Source: CAZNLL01 sp964573885
Lineage (GTDB): Bacteria > Desulfobacterota > DSM-4660 > Desulfatiglandales > Desulfatiglandaceae
Direction of reading: 5' to 3'
DNA: 23,588 nucleotides
Assembly: GCA_964573885.1 (NCBI GenBank)
Contig: CAZNLL010000051.1
Coordinates: 1-23,588 of the forward strand
The notes under the pieces: generated by a model
What the model saw: the letters and a program-made list of their open reading frames with translations, nothing else
What the model was told of the DNA's origin: nothing
The model's database searches: none
Translations under genes and position numbers: made by a program
Shown here: piece after piece, positions 7,974 to 15,582 of the stretch
How positions within the stretch are numbered: position 1 is the first letter of the stretch
Layout of the letters: every line of letters starts with the position of its first letter

Positions 7974-9122
7974 ATGGATTTCTCATTGACAGAAGAGCAA
8001 CAGATGGTCCGTGACATGGTTCGGCGCTTTGCCGAGACCGAGATTAAACCTAAAGCGGCGGAACTGGATGAAAAGCATGAACATCCGGCGGAAATCGTAA
8101 AGCAGCTGGGCGAACTCAAGATGCTGGGCGTTGCCGTTCCCGAGGAGTACGGGGGCGGCGGGATGGACAATGTGAGCTATGCCCTTGCCCTCATCGAAGT
8201 CTCCAAGGCCTGTGCCTCCACAGGCGTGATCATGTCTGTGAACAATTCCCTCTATTGTTTTCCCGTCATGGCCTACGGTACAGAAGAGCAAAAGAAGAAA
8301 TACCTTTATCCGTGTGCATCGGGAGAGAAATTGGGCTGTTACGGCCTCACCGAGGCAGGGGCCGGATCAGACCCGGCCAACATGCGGACCAGCGCGGAGA
8401 AAACGGATGATGGGTGGGTCATTAACGGTGAGAAGAAGTTCATCACCAACGGCAATGTGGCCTCCTTTGCGGTGATTGCCGCTGTGACGGAAAAGGGAAA
8501 GGGGTACAAGGGGATCAGCTCCTTTGCGGTGGACCTGGAAAACACCCCGGGCTTTAAGGTAAGCCGGGTGGAAGAGAAACTGGGTATCCTGGCCTCAGGG
8601 ACCGCGGAGTTGACCTTCGAGGATGCGAGAATCCCGGCCGATGCGCTCCTCGGAAAAGAGGGGGAAGGGTTCAAGCAGATGCTCACCACCCTCGACGGGG
8701 GGCGGATCGGTATCGCGGCCCAGGCGATCGGGATCGGACGGGCCGTGCTCGAAGAGGCCCTGGAATACGCCAAGACGCGTGAACAGTTCGGAAAGCCTAT
8801 CACAGCCTTCCAGGGTATTCAGTGGAAATTGGCCGACATGGCCACGGAACTGGATGCCGCAGAGCTTTTGACCCTCAGGGCGGCGTGGCTTGAGGATCAT
8901 CACAAGCCCTACGAGAAGGAGGCCGCCATGGCCAAAATGTATGCCTCGGATATAACCATGCAGGCCGCCATAGAAGGCATTCAGGTTTTGGGCGGCTATG
9001 GGTACTGTAAAGAATACCCCATGGAGAGACATATGAGGGATGCCAAGATATGCCAGATCTATGAGGGCACAAACGAGATTATGCGCCTGGTCGTTGCCAA
9101 CAATCTCATTAAAGGAAGATGA
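7974..9122 (+). CDS. Acyl-CoA dehydrogenase (short-chain type)
   Basis: A 382-residue FAD flavoprotein oxidising acyl-CoA to trans-2-enoyl-CoA and passing electrons to ETF. The three-domain family layout is complete: the N-terminal helical domain starts with SLTEEQQMVRDMV; the middle beta domain has YGLTEAGAGSDPANM and WVINGEKKFITNG; the C-terminal helical domain has REQFGKP, VLGGYGY and the catalytic base Glu364 in IYEGTNEIMR. A Glu at this position is the short/medium-chain and butyryl-CoA dehydrogenase pattern, unlike isovaleryl- or long-chain enzymes whose base lies elsewhere. A GGGGGAG ribosome site precedes the ATG. It lies between the thiolase and the mutase genes, fitting oxidation of the linear acyl-CoA made by the mutase. 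No ETF gene is present in the window. Confidence 0.93.
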   Translation: MDFSLTEEQQMVRDMVRRFAETEIKPKAAELDEKHEHPAEIVKQLGELKMLGVAVPEEYGGGGMDNVSYALALIEVSKACASTGVIMSVNNSLYCFPVMAYGTEEQKKKYLYPCASGEKLGCYGLTEAGAGSDPANMRTSAEKTDDGWVINGEKKFITNGNVASFAVIAAVTEKGKGYKGISSFAVDLENTPGFKVSRVEEKLGILASGTAELTFEDARIPADALLGKEGEGFKQMLTTLDGGRIGIAAQAIGIGRAVLEEALEYAKTREQFGKPITAFQGIQWKLADMATELDAAELLTLRAAWLEDHHKPYEKEAAMAKMYASDITMQAAIEGIQVLGGYGYCKEYPMERHMRDAKICQIYEGTNEIMRLVVANNLIKGR

Positions 9123-9271
9123 GCCTTTTCCCGGGGTGCTGCTCCGGTAACGTGACGAAGAGATCCTGACTTCCCGGGACTCCTGGGGAATGTAATGGCA
9201 ACCATTGATGCCTTGTTTCACCGTGAACCACGGATTTGAAGCAGGGCGGCCAATCCGCAAGGGGGTACCCT

Positions 9272-10957
9272 ATGTCATCAGTCTTTAACCCGAAGGTTTT
9301 CACCGAAATTGAAGAGGGCTATCAGAAGTGGGATAAGAAGGTCAAAGAGGTGTTTGCCTCCAGGGCCGAGAGGCTTAAGCGGTTTTCCACCGTCTCGGAC
9401 ATGGAGATCAACCGGATCTATTCCCCTGCAGACTCAAAAGATCTCGACTTTGGGAAGGATTTGGGATTCCCCGGAGATTACCCCTTCACCCGAGGGGTTC
9501 AGCCTACCATGTACCGGGGACGACTCTGGACCATGCGCATGTTTGCCGGGCTGGGCAGTGCCAGAGACACCAACGAACGATTCCATCACCTGGTCAAGGA
9601 AGGGCAGACGGGACTTTCTACGGCCTTTGATATGCCCACCCTAATGGGATACGACACGGAATCACCCCGCTCCCGAGGGGAATGCGGGAAGTGCGGGGTG
9701 GCCATCGACACCCTCAAAGACATGGAAGACCTCTTTGACGGCCTGCCCATTGACAAGATCACCACGTCCATGACCATAAATCCCCCCGCCTCTGTTCTTT
9801 GGGCCATGTATATTGCCATGGCGGAAAAGAGGGAGATTGATCGAAAGCTCCTGGGCGGTACCATCCAAAATGACATGCTCAAGGAATTCATCGCCCAGAA
9901 GACCTTTATGTGTCCCCCCGAACCCTCGGTTCGTGTAATCACCGACACAGTGGAGTTCGGCACCACGGACGTCCCCCGGTGGAACACCATAAGCATCAGC
10001 GGCTATCACATCAGGGAGGCCGGTTCAACGGCCGTCCAGGAACTGGCCTTTACCCTGGCAGACGGGATCGCTTATACCGAGAAGGCCATAGAAAGAGGGC
10101 TTAATGTAGACGACTTTGCCCCTCGATTCTCCTTCTTCTTTAACTCCCACCTTGACTTTTTTGAAGAGGTGGCCAAGTTCCGGGCCGCCCGAAGAATGTG
10201 GGCAAGGATCATGAAGGAGAGGTTTAAGGCCAAGAACCCAAGGTCGTGGTGGCTGAGGTTTCATACCCAGACCGCGGGTTGTTCACTCACGGCCCAGCAG
10301 CCTTACAACAATGTAGTCAGGACGGCCCTGGAAGCGCTGGCCGCCGTGCTTGGAGGGACCCAGTCTCTTCACACCAACTCCCTTGATGAGGTCCTGGCTA
10401 TTCCCACTAAGGAAGCCGCGACAATTGCCCTAAGGACGCAACAAATTATTGCAGAGGAATCCGGGGTGGCCAACACCATTGATCCCCTGGGCGGGTCCTA
10501 CTTTGTTGAGGCCCTCACTGATCGGATGGAGGAAGAGGCCTTTGAGCTCATTGAAAAAATAGATGATATGGGGGGAATGCTACCCGCCATAGAGCGGAAT
10601 TTTCCACAGCAAGAGATCGCGGACGCGGCCTATCACTATCAAAGGCAGATCGATGCCCAGGACAAGACGGTGGTAGGGGTGAACAAATATGTGACCGAGG
10701 AGGAGATCCCGGTGGAGGTCGTGGAGATTGACGAGGAATTGGAGCGACTCCAGATCGAGAAGACCCGTAGGATCAAGGAAGAGCGGGACAATGCCAAGGT
10801 CAAAGACGCCCTGGAAAAGCTGGGGGACGCCTGTTCGGGAGACAAGAATGTTATGGAATCCCTTATCGAGGCCACAAATGCCTATGCCACACTTCAAGAG
10901 ATGTGCGATGTTTTCAGAAAGGTATTTGGAGAATACCGGGACCCCGGCATATACTGA
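9272..10957 (+). CDS. icmA: B12-dependent acyl-CoA mutase large subunit, isobutyryl-CoA-mutase-like
   Basis: A 561-residue TIM-barrel subunit of an adenosylcobalamin-dependent carbon-skeleton mutase. ATG 9272 is chosen over an in-frame TTG at 9236 because family similarity begins there and AGGGGG precedes it. Family motifs: PFTRG at 71-75, GTIQND at 196-201 (Gln199), SISGYHIREAG with His246, and HTQTAG. Against my recalled Propionibacterium methylmalonyl-CoA mutase, landmarks align at a constant +2 offset (Gln197 to Gln199, His244 to His246). On that register the substrate residues Tyr89 and Arg207 become Phe91 (RMFAG) and Gln209 (IAQKTF). Phe plus Gln is the published signature of isobutyryl-CoA mutase (Phe80/Gln198). 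Automatic annotation would probably say methylmalonyl-CoA mutase. The B12 domain and GTPase chaperone are separate genes directly downstream. The exact branched substrate is not certain. Confidence 0.8.
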   Translation: MSSVFNPKVFTEIEEGYQKWDKKVKEVFASRAERLKRFSTVSDMEINRIYSPADSKDLDFGKDLGFPGDYPFTRGVQPTMYRGRLWTMRMFAGLGSARDTNERFHHLVKEGQTGLSTAFDMPTLMGYDTESPRSRGECGKCGVAIDTLKDMEDLFDGLPIDKITTSMTINPPASVLWAMYIAMAEKREIDRKLLGGTIQNDMLKEFIAQKTFMCPPEPSVRVITDTVEFGTTDVPRWNTISISGYHIREAGSTAVQELAFTLADGIAYTEKAIERGLNVDDFAPRFSFFFNSHLDFFEEVAKFRAARRMWARIMKERFKAKNPRSWWLRFHTQTAGCSLTAQQPYNNVVRTALEALAAVLGGTQSLHTNSLDEVLAIPTKEAATIALRTQQIIAEESGVANTIDPLGGSYFVEALTDRMEEEAFELIEKIDDMGGMLPAIERNFPQQEIADAAYHYQRQIDAQDKTVVGVNKYVTEEEIPVEVVEIDEELERLQIEKTRRIKEERDNAKVKDALEKLGDACSGDKNVMESLIEATNAYATLQEMCDVFRKVFGEYRDPGIY

Positions 10958-11029
10958 TTACGGGTGGACTGCCGGAACTGGAGGAACCCCCGGGATTACT
11001 GACAAGGACGAATCATATTAGAGGGGATC

Positions 11030-11434
11030 ATGGGGAAAGGGAGAAGACTAAGGGTAATGGTGGCGAAGCCTGGACTGGATGGACATGACCGGGGTGCGAG
11101 GATCATCGCCCGGGCCTTTCGCGATGGCGGCTTTGAGGTGGTTTATACCGGACTTCATCAGACCCCTGAAGAGATTGTGGAGGCAGCCATTCAGGAAGAT
11201 GTCGACATGATAGGGCTATCCAGCCTGGCAGGAGCTCACAAATATCTGTTTCCCAGGACTGTCGAGCTTTTAAAAGAACGAGGTGCGGACGATATCGTGG
11301 TCTGCGGGGGTGGAATCATTCCAGACGAAGACATCTCCTTGTTGAAAGACGCGGGGATCAAGGAGATCTTTACGCCCGGCACCCCTTTGGACGCCATTGT
11401 CGAATGGGTGCGAGAAAATGTGAAGCCGAGGTGA
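11030..11434 (+). CDS. icmB: Cobalamin-binding small subunit of the acyl-CoA mutase
   Basis: A 134-residue stand-alone B12-binding domain of the methylmalonyl-CoA mutase C-terminal type. The DxHxxG motif is present as DGHDRG at 17-22, with His19 as the lower axial cobalt ligand (base-off/His-on binding). GLSSLAGAH (about 57-65) and VVCGGG complete the nucleotide-tail pocket. GTG and TTG alternatives are not needed: ATG 11030 has AGAGGGG three bases upstream. It follows the large-subunit gene by 72 bases and its last codons carry the ribosome site of the GTPase gene, so all three are co-translated. The pair forms the active mutase with substrate bound in the barrel and cofactor at the domain interface. 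The symbol follows the isobutyryl-CoA-mutase reading of its partner; by itself the domain cannot tell mutase types apart. Confidence 0.88.
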   Translation: MGKGRRLRVMVAKPGLDGHDRGARIIARAFRDGGFEVVYTGLHQTPEEIVEAAIQEDVDMIGLSSLAGAHKYLFPRTVELLKERGADDIVVCGGGIIPDEDISLLKDAGIKEIFTPGTPLDAIVEWVRENVKPR

Positions 11435-11438
11435 TAAT

Positions 11439-12416
11439 TTGGAGGCTATGAAAAAAATCGCAGAAAAAGTGGTGGCCGGCGACATCAGGACGGTCGCACG
11501 GCTCATCAGGGACATTGATGACGGTATCCCTGAGGTGAGAGAAATTTTAAAGGCCCTCTATCCCTACACGGGCCGGGCCTATGTGATTGGTATTACCGGG
11601 GCCCCCGGCGTAGGCAAGAGCACGCTGGTTGATCAGATGGTCAACCGCCTGAGAAAGAAGGAAAAGACGGTGGGTGTCCTTGCCGTTGATCCCACCAGCC
11701 CCTTCAGCGGGGGGGCCATACTAGGAGACCGGGTTCGGATGCAACGGCACAGCATGGACCAGGGTGTCTTTATCCGCTCTTTGGCCACCCGGGGGCATTT
11801 CGGAGGGCTCACCCAATCCACGAGGAGCTCCATAGACGTGCTGGACGCCATGGGGAAGGACTACATCCTGGTGGAGACCGTCGGCGTGGGACAGGACGAG
11901 GTGGATGTGGTCAAAACGGCTCACACCACCCTGATCATGGTCATTCCTGGCATGGGCGACGATATCCAGGCCATCAAGGCGGGCATTCTCGAGGTGGGAG
12001 ACGTTTTCGTCATCAACAAGGCGGACAGGGAGGGCACGGACAAGACGGTCAGTGATCTGCGGTTGATGATCGATATGGATCAGGAGAAATACCGCAACGG
12101 CGCATGGAAACCGCCCATCGTAAAAGCTCAGGCCGTGTTTGATCAGGGGGTGGAAGAGATTCTGGATGAAATCCAGAAGCACCGGGACTTTTTGACGGCG
12201 TCTTTGGGCGGGCTCGATGTGAGAAGAAACCAAGAAAAGGTCCGCCAGGAACTGACAGACATGGTCAAAAACAGACTCATCGAGGAGGTCTTGACCCAGA
12301 TCACTGAAACCGGGGAGTTTGAAAAGGCCGTTCAAGACATCGTGGGCGGAGATATAGACCCCTATACGGCCTGTGACAACCTGGTTTTACCCAAGGTGGG
12401 CATGTCCCCTGAGTGA
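11439..12416 (+). CDS. meaB: MeaB/ArgK-type G-protein chaperone of the B12 mutase
   Basis: A 325-residue P-loop GTPase that gates delivery of adenosylcobalamin to its mutase and protects it from inactivation. Motifs: Walker A GAPGVGKS at 54-61, the DPTSPFSGGAILGDRVRM switch region (84-101), the ETVGVGQ segment at 146-152 (with the Walker B/switch elements) and NKAD at 193-196 for guanine recognition. The C-terminal part (about 265-325) is helical and would serve in dimerisation. Start: TTG 11439 is preferred to ATG 11448, because GAGGTGAT at 11428-11435, inside the end of the preceding gene, is correctly spaced for the TTG, while GGAGG at 11441-11445 is only two bases from the ATG. The order mutase, B12 subunit, GTPase gives, as separate genes, the same three parts that are fused in IcmF. 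Confidence 0.92.
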   Translation: MEAMKKIAEKVVAGDIRTVARLIRDIDDGIPEVREILKALYPYTGRAYVIGITGAPGVGKSTLVDQMVNRLRKKEKTVGVLAVDPTSPFSGGAILGDRVRMQRHSMDQGVFIRSLATRGHFGGLTQSTRSSIDVLDAMGKDYILVETVGVGQDEVDVVKTAHTTLIMVIPGMGDDIQAIKAGILEVGDVFVINKADREGTDKTVSDLRLMIDMDQEKYRNGAWKPPIVKAQAVFDQGVEEILDEIQKHRDFLTASLGGLDVRRNQEKVRQELTDMVKNRLIEEVLTQITETGEFEKAVQDIVGGDIDPYTACDNLVLPKVGMSPE

Positions 12417-12423
12417 TCCTATC

Positions 12424-12439
12424 CGGCCTTGAAAGGCCG
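12424..12439 (+). repeat. Small GC-rich hairpin after the GTPase gene
   Basis: CGGCCT and AGGCCG enclose a TGAA loop just after the meaB stop. No T run follows, so it is not an intrinsic terminator; it might stabilise the upstream message or be a pause site. Confidence 0.3.
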
Positions 12440-12462
12440 AAGCCGGAGAGGCGGTCTCTACC

Positions 12463-12702
12463 ATGTTTATCCACGGCATGTATTGGTGGATACGACAGAT
12501 CATACTTGTGCTTTTGGGAAGCTTTTTCCTTCTCTTCGGCATTCAACTTCTTATTGCCGCCTACCGGCTCAAGGACCCCTTCCGGTTTGTGATGACCTTT
12601 TTCGCCTCAAACTTGATTATTCTCATCAGCGCTGCATTGCTGGCGGGTTTTATCTGTCGTATGATCACCTTCAACAGGGAGATATCGGACCCCGAGGAAT
12701 AA
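12463..12702 (+). CDS. Small two-helix membrane protein of unknown function
   Basis: A 79-residue protein with two long hydrophobic helices (about residues 12-33 and 43-65) joined by a short positively charged loop (YRLKDPFR), and with an acidic C-terminal end (REISDPEE). By the positive-inside rule the loop would be cytoplasmic with both ends outside, though the N-terminal Trp and Arg make this uncertain. GGAGAGG lies 11 bases before the ATG; an ATG at 12478 is an alternative start. I do not recognise a family. It begins 46 bases after the mutase GTPase gene and precedes the regulator and second dehydrogenase, so it may be co-transcribed. No catalytic or metal-binding motif is visible. Confidence 0.6.
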   Translation: MFIHGMYWWIRQIILVLLGSFFLLFGIQLLIAAYRLKDPFRFVMTFFASNLIILISAALLAGFICRMITFNREISDPEE

Positions 12703-12801
12703 ACCAAGGGTCTTGCAGCCCTTTCGGAGCCCCATCCCCACGCGCACCGGCCGGTCACGGCACGGTTGGGGGCGGCTACCATTTCAAGAGATTCCCTATA
12801 A

Positions 12802-12813
12802 CCTTCTAGAAGG
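12802..12813. promoter_or_regulatory. Perfect 12-base palindrome upstream of the XRE-cupin gene
   Basis: CCTTCTAGAAGG is a perfect palindrome 60 bases before the regulator start and overlaps the end of a TATAAC -10-like box (12797-12802). Position and symmetry fit an operator for the dimeric XRE regulator encoded next door. No matching -35 is obvious. Confidence 0.35.
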
Positions 12814-12873
12814 CATACCCCTGACTGAAAGAGGCACGCCTTCCGGAAAATGAGCAAAGGGAGGACTAAAAGC

Positions 12874-13422
12874 ATGCCCCGACGAACCAAGCCCCAACCC
12901 CTGGGGAAAAGGCTCATGAAATTGAGAAAAGAAAAAGGTCTCACCCTCAAGAATATCGCCAATGAGACGGGCCTAGCTACCAAGTATATCTCCCAGGTGG
13001 AAAAAGGGGAAGTCATCCCCCCTGTGTCCGTGCTCCTGCAGTTTTCCCGGGCACTGGAAATCGATTCCAGTCTCCTCTTGAGAGAAGAGCGGGCCAAGGC
13101 CGATCAGGAAAGCACGGAGGCCTATCAAAAGAGGACCGAATCCTACACCTATGAAACCCTTACCCCTGAGGCCAGACACAAACACCTCAAGGCCTTCAAG
13201 GTCTTCATCGAGCCCAAGTCGGAACACAAGGGTGTGGGTTATCAGCACCTGGGTGAGGAATTCCAGTATGTGCTGAGTGGAAAAGTTGAAGTGATGGTGG
13301 GGGAGAACAAGAATATCCTGGGCCCTGGAGACAGCCTTCATTTTAACTCTTCCATTGTCCACAAGCTCAGAAATATCAGTGAAGACAGGGCCGAACTCCT
13401 GGTCGTCCTTTACACCCCTTAG
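12874..13422 (+). CDS. XRE-family regulator with C-terminal cupin sensor domain
   Basis: A 182-residue transcription factor. The N-terminal lambda-repressor-like helix-turn-helix spans about residues 10-65 (LRKEKGLTLKNIANETGLA, then ISQVEKGEVIPP). The C-terminal cupin domain (about 105-182) would bind the effector. It keeps several usual metal-site residues: His125 and Glu129 in the first cupin motif (YQHLGEEFQYVLSG) and His163 in the second (PGDSLHFNSSIVHKLRN), with His156 nearby. The start at 12874 is chosen over ATG 12850 because AAGGGAGG at 12857-12864 is ideally spaced for it. Such HTH-cupin proteins commonly regulate adjacent catabolic genes in response to a small metabolite. Here the neighbour downstream is an acyl-CoA dehydrogenase, 78 bases away, which makes an acyl-type ligand a fair guess. 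Confidence 0.88.
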   Translation: MPRRTKPQPLGKRLMKLRKEKGLTLKNIANETGLATKYISQVEKGEVIPPVSVLLQFSRALEIDSSLLLREERAKADQESTEAYQKRTESYTYETLTPEARHKHLKAFKVFIEPKSEHKGVGYQHLGEEFQYVLSGKVEVMVGENKNILGPGDSLHFNSSIVHKLRNISEDRAELLVVLYTP

Positions 13423-13500
13423 GGCCCATTCCCTGGTTCTATAAATCCGGCCCGCCCATGGAAAAATTACGCCCGGCTTCAGATTGGTGAAGGAGAGAGT

Positions 13501-14643
13501 ATGGCTTATCAACTCACAGAAGAACAGCAAATGATTCAGGCCATGGTCAGGGAGTTCGCCAGGGAGGTTGTCATGCCCACGGCCGCGGAGCGGGACCGGA
13601 CCGGGGAATTCCCGGCGGACATCCTCAAACAGATGGGGGAATTGGGTCTCATGGGGATGAACGTCCCTCCTGAATACAACGGGGCAGGGGCTGATACGGT
13701 CAGTTATTCCGTGGCCATGCAAGAGATCGCCTATGCCTGCGCCGCTACGGCGGTGGTCATGTCCGTTCATAATTCAGTGGCATGCGGTCCCATTTACCTT
13801 TTCGGTTCAGACTATCTCAAGGAAACTTACTTAAAACCCCTGGCCGCCGGAAAAAAGATAGGTTCTTTCGCCCTGACTGAACCGGGCGCCGGTTCCGACC
13901 CCTCCAGCCAAAAGAGCAGGGCGAAGAAAGACGGGAACAGCTATATCATCAACGGGACAAAGATGTTTATCACCAGCGGTAAGAATTCAAAGGTCACCGT
14001 GGTAACGGCCTATACGGATAAAGGAAGAAAACACCGCGGGATCAGCGCCTTTATCGTGGAAAAAGGGACCCCCGGTTTTTCTGTGGGGAAAGTAGAAGAT
14101 AAAATGGGGCTTCGGGGTTCCGATACGGCGGAGCTGATCTTTGAAGACTGCCGCGTTCCGGCCGAGAACCTCTTGGGGGAGGAGGGGGACGGTTTTGTGA
14201 TTGCCATGGCCTCCCTGGACGGGGGACGAATCGGCATCGCCTCCCAGTCCGTGGGTCTGGCCCAGGCCTGCCTTGACGCGGCCGTTAGTTATGCCAGGGA
14301 ACGGATTCAGTTCAATAAGCCCCTGTCCCAGTTTCAGGGGATCCGTTGGATGATCGCCGATATGGCGACCCAAATCGAGGCCGCCAGGTTGCTCGCCTTT
14401 AACGCGGCGGCCATGCGGGACAGGGGCGAGAATTTTACCTCTTCGGCGTCCATGGCCAAGGTCTTCGCCTCTGAAATGGCCAACAAGGCGGCCTACCAGG
14501 CCCTGCAGATTCACGGCGGATATGGGTATATCAAGGAATTTCCCGTGGAAAGGTATTACAGGGATGCAAGGGTCTTAACCATCTATGAAGGGACCTCCGA
14601 GATCCAGAGAAAAGTCATTGCCAATCACGTGATCGGGAAATAA
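13501..14643 (+). CDS. Acyl-CoA dehydrogenase (second copy, short-chain type)
   Basis: A 380-residue FAD acyl-CoA dehydrogenase, clearly related to the one at 7974 but not a recent duplicate, since identity is spread over the core motifs only. Motifs: LTEEQQMIQAMV at the N-terminus, FALTEPGAGSDPSSQ and YIINGTKMFITSG in the beta domain, RIQFNKPLSQFQGI and IHGGYGYIKEFPVER in the C-terminal domain, and the catalytic base Glu363 in IYEGTSEIQR. GAAGGAGAG precedes the ATG. Two paralogues around one mutase suggest two acyl-CoA substrates, for example the branched and the linear isomer, or saturated substrates of two lengths. It lies behind the XRE-cupin gene, its probable regulator. The reaction is certain at family level, the chain length is not. 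Confidence 0.92.
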   Translation: MAYQLTEEQQMIQAMVREFAREVVMPTAAERDRTGEFPADILKQMGELGLMGMNVPPEYNGAGADTVSYSVAMQEIAYACAATAVVMSVHNSVACGPIYLFGSDYLKETYLKPLAAGKKIGSFALTEPGAGSDPSSQKSRAKKDGNSYIINGTKMFITSGKNSKVTVVTAYTDKGRKHRGISAFIVEKGTPGFSVGKVEDKMGLRGSDTAELIFEDCRVPAENLLGEEGDGFVIAMASLDGGRIGIASQSVGLAQACLDAAVSYARERIQFNKPLSQFQGIRWMIADMATQIEAARLLAFNAAAMRDRGENFTSSASMAKVFASEMANKAAYQALQIHGGYGYIKEFPVERYYRDARVLTIYEGTSEIQRKVIANHVIGK

Positions 14644-14673
14644 AGAGGGGAGGGCCAGCTTATTTCTCAGGGA

Positions 14674-15582
14674 ATGATGGCACCGTTTTTTGAGCGCTAC
14701 CGCGATATCATCCCGGAATTCCCCCTCTTTGAGGAGAGCCTTCAAAGGCCCGTTCCCGTCCATCTGCGGATAAATACCTTAAAGATCGAACCCACCGCCC
14801 TTTTTAACACCCTGAGTGAGAAAGGGATCCCCCTCAAAAGGTCTTCTAAAAGGGATCCGACCCTTTTTTACGCCCCTGGCCTTGATTCTCCCGGTAATCT
14901 CTTGGAGTACTTTTTGGGGTATATCCACCCTCAGGCCTATACCTCCTGCCTCGCCTCCCTGGCCCTATGCCCTGAAAGGGAGGGGTTGGTCCTGGACATG
15001 TGTGCCTCTCCTGGGGGTAAGACCTCTCATATGGCCCAACTAATGGAAAACACGGGTCTTATTATTGCCAACGAGCTCTATCCGGACAGGCATGTCCCCC
15101 TGGGGCACACCCTCAACAGACTGGGCGTACTCAACACGGTCATTACCGCGTACCAGGCCCAGCAATTCCCCTTGAGGCATCGCTTCGACCGCATCCTTTT
15201 GGATGCCCCCTGTTCCGGAGAGGGGACTTTCAGAAACCTGAGCCCAGAGGCCGTGTACAGGCCCCCCAGGAAGGAAAATCGCTTTCCGGATCTGCAAAAA
15301 CGGATGATACTCCGGGGCTTCGATCTCCTGGACCAGCCCGGGGAAATGGTTTATGCCACGTGCACCTTTAATCCCCGGGAGAACGAAGGGGTGGTGAACT
15401 TTTTATTGCAAAACCGTGATGCCTGTCTCCTGCCCATTGACGTGGGATGTGTCTATGAACCGGGCATCAGTGGATGGAGGGAGGAGAGCTATGACAGGGC
15501 GGTCGAGAACTCGGCCAGGTTCTATCCCCACCGTAACGGATCCGTGGGATTCTTCATGGCCAGAATTGGCCGGAGAGGATGA
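14674..15582 (+). CDS. RNA cytosine-C5 methyltransferase, NOL1/NOP2/Sun (RsmF-like), catalytic part
   Basis: A 302-residue SAM-dependent methyltransferase that puts a methyl group on C5 of cytosine in rRNA or tRNA. Motifs: VPVHLRINTLK near the N-terminus, the SAM loop LDMCASPGGKTSHMAQLM (about residues 107-124), DAPCSGEGTFR with one of the two conserved cysteines, and YATCTFNPRENEG with the other. The frame stops right after the GSVGFFMARI strand that closes the Rossmann domain. Full-length family members of this group, about 450 residues, continue into a PUA-like RNA-binding domain, which here is found in the +1 frame. The start is weakly marked (AGGGA abuts ATG 14674; ATG 14677 also possible). 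It follows the dehydrogenase by 30 bases, but its housekeeping role gives no functional link. Confidence 0.85.
   Translation: MMAPFFERYRDIIPEFPLFEESLQRPVPVHLRINTLKIEPTALFNTLSEKGIPLKRSSKRDPTLFYAPGLDSPGNLLEYFLGYIHPQAYTSCLASLALCPEREGLVLDMCASPGGKTSHMAQLMENTGLIIANELYPDRHVPLGHTLNRLGVLNTVITAYQAQQFPLRHRFDRILLDAPCSGEGTFRNLSPEAVYRPPRKENRFPDLQKRMILRGFDLLDQPGEMVYATCTFNPRENEGVVNFLLQNRDACLLPIDVGCVYEPGISGWREESYDRAVENSARFYPHRNGSVGFFMARIGRRG

Noticed and set aside
7520..8170. Minus-strand frame of 216 codons across thiolase and dehydrogenase genes
   Set aside because: It is antisense to two well-supported genes; its Ser/Pro/Gly/Arg-rich make-up is typical of a codon-bias shadow.
9272..12416. Alkylsuccinyl-CoA mutase of anaerobic alkane degradation as the role of the B12 mutase
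   Set aside because: Such a substrate carries a free carboxylate, for which the Arg207-equivalent would be expected; Gln is found instead, and no alkylsuccinate synthase genes are in the window.
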